Assembly (NCBI GenBank): GCA_030045215.1
Contig: JASIBJ010000712.1
Span: 1-6,267, forward strand
Reading direction: 5' to 3'
Source: Streptosporangiaceae bacterium
Lineage (GTDB): Bacteria > Actinomycetota > Actinomycetes > Streptosporangiales > Streptosporangiaceae
DNA: 6,267 nt
The position numbers and the translations under genes were made by a program. The notes below the pieces were generated by a model. It was not told the origin of the DNA. It made no database searches and saw only the letters and a list, made by a program, of their open reading frames with translations. This document shows, one piece after another, positions 5,632 through 6,267 of the stretch. Every line of letters starts with the position of its first letter. Within the stretch, counting starts at the first letter, position 1.

Positions 5632-6267
5632 TCAGACGTGCGCGACGGCGCGGCGCCGCTGCAGCAGTTCCTTGGCCCGCACGACCGCGGCGGATGCGTC
5701 CGCGGCGTATCCGTCGGCGCCGACCACGTCCGCGTACTCCTGGGTTACGGGCGCACCGCCAACCATCACGATGACCTGGTCGCGCATCCCGGCCTTCTCC
5801 AGCGCGTTGATGTTCGCCTTGAACATCGGCATGGTCGTGGTGAGAAAGGCGGAGAAGCCGACGATGTCAGGCTGGTGCTGGCGGATCGCGTCCAGGAACT
5901 TCTCCGGTGCGACCTGGACGCCGAGGTCGATTACCTCGAATCCGGCGCCCTCGAACATGATGTTGACGAGGTTCTTGCCGATGTCGTGCACGTCGCCCTT
6001 GACCGTGCCCATGACGATCTTGCCGATCGTCTGCGCGCCGGTCTCGGCCAGCAGCGGCCGCAAGATCTCCAGCGCGCCGGCCATAGCCTTGCCCGCGATC
6101 AGCATCTCCGGCACGAAGAAATCGCCGCGCTCAAACCTGGCGCCGACCTCCTCCAGGGACGGGATCAGGGCCTCGTAGAGCAGGGTCTCCGGGCCCAGGC
6201 CCATGGCCAGGCCCGCCCTGGTCAGGTCGAGCACCTCGGGGCCGTTGCCGACCAGCGTGTAGTCGTA
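5632..6267 (-). CDS. Corrinoid-binding methyl-carrier protein (MtgC/MttC/MtbC-like), 5' end outside the window
   Basis: Small cytosolic shuttle protein that carries the methyl group on a cobamide cofactor between a substrate methyltransferase and the pterin methyltransferase. The frame is open to the window edge, with 211 residues visible. A GTG at 6234 could be read as a start, but the preceding visible residues (YDYTLVGNGPEV) fit the first helix of the family, so the true start should lie a short way beyond the edge. The helical cap domain (visible residues about 1-75) has IPSLEEVGARFERGDFFVPE. The Rossmann B12-binding domain carries GDVHDIGKN, the base-off/His-on D-x-H-x2-G motif, with the cobalt-ligand His at visible residue 94. 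GFSAFLTTTM (137-146) and VGGAPVTQEYADVVGADGY (169-187) complete the fold. The family's total length is about 210-220, so little is missing. Similarity does not settle which methyl donor it serves. Confidence 0.92.
   Translation of the reverse strand, partial: YDYTLVGNGPEVLDLTRAGLAMGLGPETLLYEALIPSLEEVGARFERGDFFVPEMLIAGKAMAGALEILRPLLAETGAQTIGKIVMGTVKGDVHDIGKNLVNIMFEGAGFEVIDLGVQVAPEKFLDAIRQHQPDIVGFSAFLTTTMPMFKANINALEKAGMRDQVIVMVGGAPVTQEYADVVGADGYAADASAAVVRAKELLQRRRAVAHV

Noticed and set aside
6232..6234. GTG as the start of the corrinoid protein
   Set aside because: The frame stays open to the window edge, and the residues before the GTG fit the conserved first helix of the family, so the gene is partial and starts outside.

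Overview
The window is uniformly GC-rich, with GC-biased codon use and long antisense open frames. This suggests a high-GC actinomycete, of the kind where IS256-type transposases and SadH-like short-chain dehydrogenases are common. That assignment is an inference from composition and gene style; no rRNA or other marker gene is present. No tRNA, CRISPR array or replication origin was seen.

Left part, plus strand (1-2231): an accessory, partly decayed region. It opens inside an IS256/Mutator-family transposase whose reading frame is broken by an in-frame TGA at 148-150, although the catalytic motifs downstream are intact. A complete short-chain dehydrogenase/reductase follows with its own ribosome binding site. 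It ends in an ATGA overlap with an 8-codon open frame that looks like the stump of a lost neighbour. After a 108-base gap comes a Phd/YefM-type antitoxin. Where its toxin should start (GTGA overlap), only a 12-codon open frame is left before the convergent operon begins.

Right part, minus strand (6267 down to 2240): a compact operon for corrinoid-dependent methyl transfer. In transcription order it holds a corrinoid (B12-binding) shuttle protein cut by the window edge, a pterin-binding methyltransferase of the MetH/AcsE/MtgA type, a RACo-like ATP-dependent reductive activator with an N-terminal [2Fe-2S] domain, and a DUF1638 protein. The expected logic is as follows. A substrate-specific methyltransferase, presumably encoded upstream outside the window, methylates the Co(I) corrinoid protein. 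The pterin-domain enzyme moves the methyl group to tetrahydrofolate. RACo re-reduces corrinoid that has oxidised to Co(II). DUF1638 has no established role but travels with such clusters. The methyl donor cannot be read from this window.

The most unusual details are in how the operon genes are joined. A 17-codon open frame links the methyltransferase stop to the RACo start through an ATGA overlap at each end. The DUF1638 start codon lies 68 bases inside RACo behind a near-perfect Shine-Dalgarno sequence.
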